In this document: piece by piece, positions 5,492-7,615 of the stretch | Layout: the number at the start of each line of letters is the position of its first letter | Numbering within the stretch: position 1 is the stretch's first letter | Assembly: GCA_011620045.1 (NCBI GenBank) | Contig: WOZY01000187.1 | Span: 1-7,615, forward strand | Direction: 5' to 3' | Source of the DNA: Mesotoga sp. | GTDB lineage: Bacteria; Thermotogota; Thermotogae; Petrotogales; Kosmotogaceae | Length of the DNA: 7,615 nucleotides | Translations under genes and position numbers: made by a program | Notes under the pieces: generated by a model | Seen by the model: the letters and a program-made list of their open reading frames with translations, nothing else | What the model was told of the DNA's origin: nothing | Database searches by the model: none

Positions 5492-7120
5492 GTGCGGAGA
5501 TTATTTCTAGTCGTTATACTGCTAATCTTGTTTTCTAGTAGTTTCGCCGATGCTCTGAAAAAAAGAGTGACGGAAGAAGAGTTTTCCTACTCGGAGCTAG
5601 CGGGAGGTTCGATTACACTGCCGGTCGATACTACGTTCAGGTTCATTCCTGGTTTTGAGCTTTCAGAGGGAGATTTCTGGGTTACTTTTGCGATTCAAGA
5701 CCCGCTTTTCAGATGGGCAAGCGGCGACGAATTGAGTCCCTGCCTGGTGGAAAAGTATGAGCTTTTAAATTCGAACAAGTCTCTTTACATAAAGCTCAGA
5801 GAAGATATTTTCTGGTATGATGGAACGCCTATAACCGGCGCGGATATAGAGTATTCGATAAAAGCATGGAAGAGCGCCGAAAATTCTCCGGTTTATGAGG
5901 CTCTCAATGACCCACGGTTTGGCTGGTTTTCCGTCGTCGACAGCAAGACGGTGGTCTTCAATTTCAATGATTCCTATCCCGAATTCTTGAACTCTTTGAG
6001 AACGGGCATACTCGCCAAACATATTTACTACGATAGACTTGGAATCGAGCCGGAGAATCTGGAAGAGAGCATGAAGATGGATAAACCTCCTATCGAAGCT
6101 ACTTCGGGGCCCTTCGTCCTCGATCCGGCAAGCGTGAAAGGCAACATTATTCTAAAGAGAAGCCCGAACTGGCACGGAGGATCTGGAGATGGTCTCTTTC
6201 CGTTAGTATTCGAGAGTTGGCCTGAAAAGAGTCTTCTAGATGAGATAAGGCTCGTGGAAGTGGCGGAGCCTCTTGACAGAATTGAAATGTTCGAAACGGG
6301 CGAGCTGCATCTTCTTTTCAATGAACCGGATCACACTGAGTCTCTTCTTAATGAATCGGCTTCGGGGAAGTACAAATCGGGAAGCTTCCCTGATGGCACT
6401 TATCATGTTGTTCTTATAAACCATAGAAACGGCCTGCTGGTAGAAAAGGGAGTTAGGCAGGCGCTCAAGATGTCCATAGATTATGAATCACTTCTTAAAG
6501 CGCTTCCCAACTCCAACGGAACTTTCATCCCTGTAGATCCCAGGACTGCTATCTTCAAGACTCTGGAATCTCAGATAGTGGATCTTCCGTACGATCCCGA
6601 GAAGGCAAAGACCTTTCTTTCAAATGCAGGTTATCCCGGTAGCGTAACTTTATCAATCAAGGTCTATCATGGAGTTGAGAAGATATTACTGGAGGAGCTC
6701 CAGAAGAGCTGGGGCAAGATAGGTGTGAAACTCGAAGTGGAGAGGCTCGACTGGGGAAGCCTTCTCCGTGACATAGATGAAGGCGATTATGAGCTGGCCT
6801 ATCTTCGAGTCCAGGCCTTCGATTATCCCGAGATAGCCCCATGGACCAGTGAGTATAAGTATGATCTGAAGACAGGCTGGGAAGTAGGTTATGTGAATCA
6901 GCAGATTTTCAGGATTATGAGAAGGGCAGCCATTGAACCCGACTGGTCAAGCCGTACTCCTTATTATCTCGGATCATACAGGATATGGACGAATGATGTG
7001 CCGATTCTAGTTCTTGCCTACAATCTCTCTTACGTTTTTTGGAATATCCAGCTCAGCGGGCCGGTCCCGGACAGAGGAGAGCTTTACGAGAATCTTGCTG
7101 AATGGCATTTGCAGAAATGA
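5492..7120 (+). CDS. Extracellular solute-binding protein family 5 (oligopeptide/dipeptide type)
   Basis: A 542-residue secreted binding protein of the SBP_bac_5 class, which captures peptides, nickel chelates or, in Thermotogae, often oligosaccharides. The signal peptide MRRLFLVVILLILFSSSF ends in an ADA site, with probable cleavage after Ala21; there is no lipobox cysteine. The family signature LREDIFWYDGTPITGADIEY lies at about 102-121, after LSPCLVEKYEL. The C-terminal half has VRQALKMSIDYESLL, a YDPEKAKTFLSNAGYPG segment and LQKSWGKIGVKLEVERLDW, all typical in order and length. The GTG start at 5492 is chosen from the ribosome site and the signal peptide; upstream codons translate repeat DNA. 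No permease or ATPase gene is seen nearby, so it is an orphan within this window. It is probably cotranscribed with the next gene, 27 nt away. The ligand is unknown. Confidence 0.92.
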   Translation: MRRLFLVVILLILFSSSFADALKKRVTEEEFSYSELAGGSITLPVDTTFRFIPGFELSEGDFWVTFAIQDPLFRWASGDELSPCLVEKYELLNSNKSLYIKLREDIFWYDGTPITGADIEYSIKAWKSAENSPVYEALNDPRFGWFSVVDSKTVVFNFNDSYPEFLNSLRTGILAKHIYYDRLGIEPENLEESMKMDKPPIEATSGPFVLDPASVKGNIILKRSPNWHGGSGDGLFPLVFESWPEKSLLDEIRLVEVAEPLDRIEMFETGELHLLFNEPDHTESLLNESASGKYKSGSFPDGTYHVVLINHRNGLLVEKGVRQALKMSIDYESLLKALPNSNGTFIPVDPRTAIFKTLESQIVDLPYDPEKAKTFLSNAGYPGSVTLSIKVYHGVEKILLEELQKSWGKIGVKLEVERLDWGSLLRDIDEGDYELAYLRVQAFDYPEIAPWTSEYKYDLKTGWEVGYVNQQIFRIMRRAAIEPDWSSRTPYYLGSYRIWTNDVPILVLAYNLSYVFWNIQLSGPVPDRGELYENLAEWHLQK

Positions 7121-7131
7121 AAGGACAACAT

Positions 7132-7139
7132 AAAGGGGG
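7132..7139 (+). promoter_or_regulatory. Ribosome binding site of the prenyltransferase-like gene
   Basis: AAAGGGGG lies 8 nt before the ATG at 7148, a near match to AAAGGAGG. It supports this start over the overlapping frame at 7143. Confidence 0.7.
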
Positions 7140-7147
7140 TATTTGAG

Positions 7148-7615
7148 ATGCTCTATCTTGAAATGGAAACTTTTAGGAGAGCACAGTATACGATCCTTGA
7201 GAACGGGAGAGAGCTGGAAAAGCGATTATTTGCCTACTACTTCATGGATGGCTCTGCAAACAACGTTGTTGAGGAGATCGCCGGTTATCAGAATGTCGAT
7301 GGAGGGTTTGGAAACGCTATGGAACCGGACTTCAGATTGCCCGCTTCTTCTCCAATGGCAACGTCCGTAGCGCTTCAACACCTTATTCACTTCGATGACT
7401 TACCACTTGCAAAGGGAGTAATCTCGAAAGCGATTGCTTATCTGGACAACACATATGTTTCGGTAAGGGAGGGGTGGTTTGCAGTTCCGAGGACAGTGAA
7501 TGATTACCCGCACGCTCCCTGGTGGGAATTCGACGAAGAGAAGGGCATGTGTGCGATCGACGCGAACTGGGGAAACCCGACCGCAGAGATCATAGGGTAT
7601 TTGCAGAGATACAGA
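7148..7615 (+). CDS. Prenyltransferase/squalene-oxidase-repeat-like protein, C-terminus cut by window edge
   Basis: The frame is open from ATG 7148 to the window end and gives 156 residues. The segment YQNVDGGFGNAMEPDFRLP (47-65) followed by SSPMATSVALQHL (67-79) carries the QxDGGFG motif of alpha/alpha-toroid prenyltransferase and squalene-cyclase-like repeats. It matches a widespread family of uncharacterised bacterial proteins with a similar N-terminus (RA.Y....R.LE..LF.Y.F). A second region, GWFAVPRTVNDYPHAPWW (109-126), is also typical of that family. There is no signal peptide, so it is probably cytoplasmic. Catalytic activity is not established for this group and cannot be judged from half a protein. 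It lies 27 nt after the family 5 binding protein and is probably in the same transcript. Confidence 0.75.
   Translation, partial: MLYLEMETFRRAQYTILENGRELEKRLFAYYFMDGSANNVVEEIAGYQNVDGGFGNAMEPDFRLPASSPMATSVALQHLIHFDDLPLAKGVISKAIAYLDNTYVSVREGWFAVPRTVNDYPHAPWWEFDEEKGMCAIDANWGNPTAEIIGYLQRYR

Noticed and set aside
7143..7370. 75-codon plus-strand frame at the right end
   Set aside because: Overlaps the frame from 7148 that carries QxDGGFG and has the ribosome site; the 7143 frame shows no family features.

Overview
The window looks like chromosomal DNA from a Thermotogae-type bacterium, most likely a mesophilic member such as Mesotoga. This is an inference from the moderate GC content, the heavy use of AGA/AGG arginine codons, strong GGAGG-type ribosome sites, secreted sugar-binding proteins without a lipobox cysteine, and a repeat-rich intergenic region. 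No rRNA or tRNA marker is present to confirm it.

The left two thirds (1-4960) is one compact minus-strand operon. Read in transcription order it holds a GntR/UTRA-family repressor (4892-4152), a family 1 extracellular solute-binding protein (4121-2877), two CUT1-type permeases of the MalF and MalG kinds (2829-1963 and 1953-1111), a uridine-phosphorylase-like enzyme (1106-285), and an SDR-like oxidoreductase that runs off the left edge (288-1). Most junctions are tight: gaps of 9, 4 and 30 nt, and an ATGA overlap. Just upstream of the repressor gene sits a perfect 9-2-9 palindrome, three bases downstream of a plausible -10 box, so the operon is probably autoregulated. No ATPase gene is encoded here, so the importer presumably borrows a shared one. 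The arrangement suggests uptake of a nucleoside or other N-glycoside, followed by phosphorolysis and a redox step. The phosphorylase keeps the phosphate- and ribose-binding residues but has lost the two residues that read uracil in E. coli Udp, so its substrate is open.

The middle (about 4961-5480) is non-coding and divergent. It holds a four-unit heptamer tandem repeat, a small hairpin with a UACG loop, a 12-bp inverted repeat spanning about 247 bp, and three diverged tandem 25-bp units. It resembles a dispersed intergenic repeat rather than a gene. A TATAAT box lies at its right end.

The right third (5492-7615) is a plus-strand pair: a secreted family 5 (oligopeptide-type) solute-binding protein with no transporter partners nearby, followed 27 nt later by the start of a prenyltransferase/squalene-oxidase-repeat-like protein that runs off the right edge.

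I found no convincing evidence of a wholly new system. The most interesting points are the altered specificity site of the phosphorylase in a CUT1 transport operon, the structured repeat region, and the orphan binding protein paired with an alpha/alpha-toroid-like protein.
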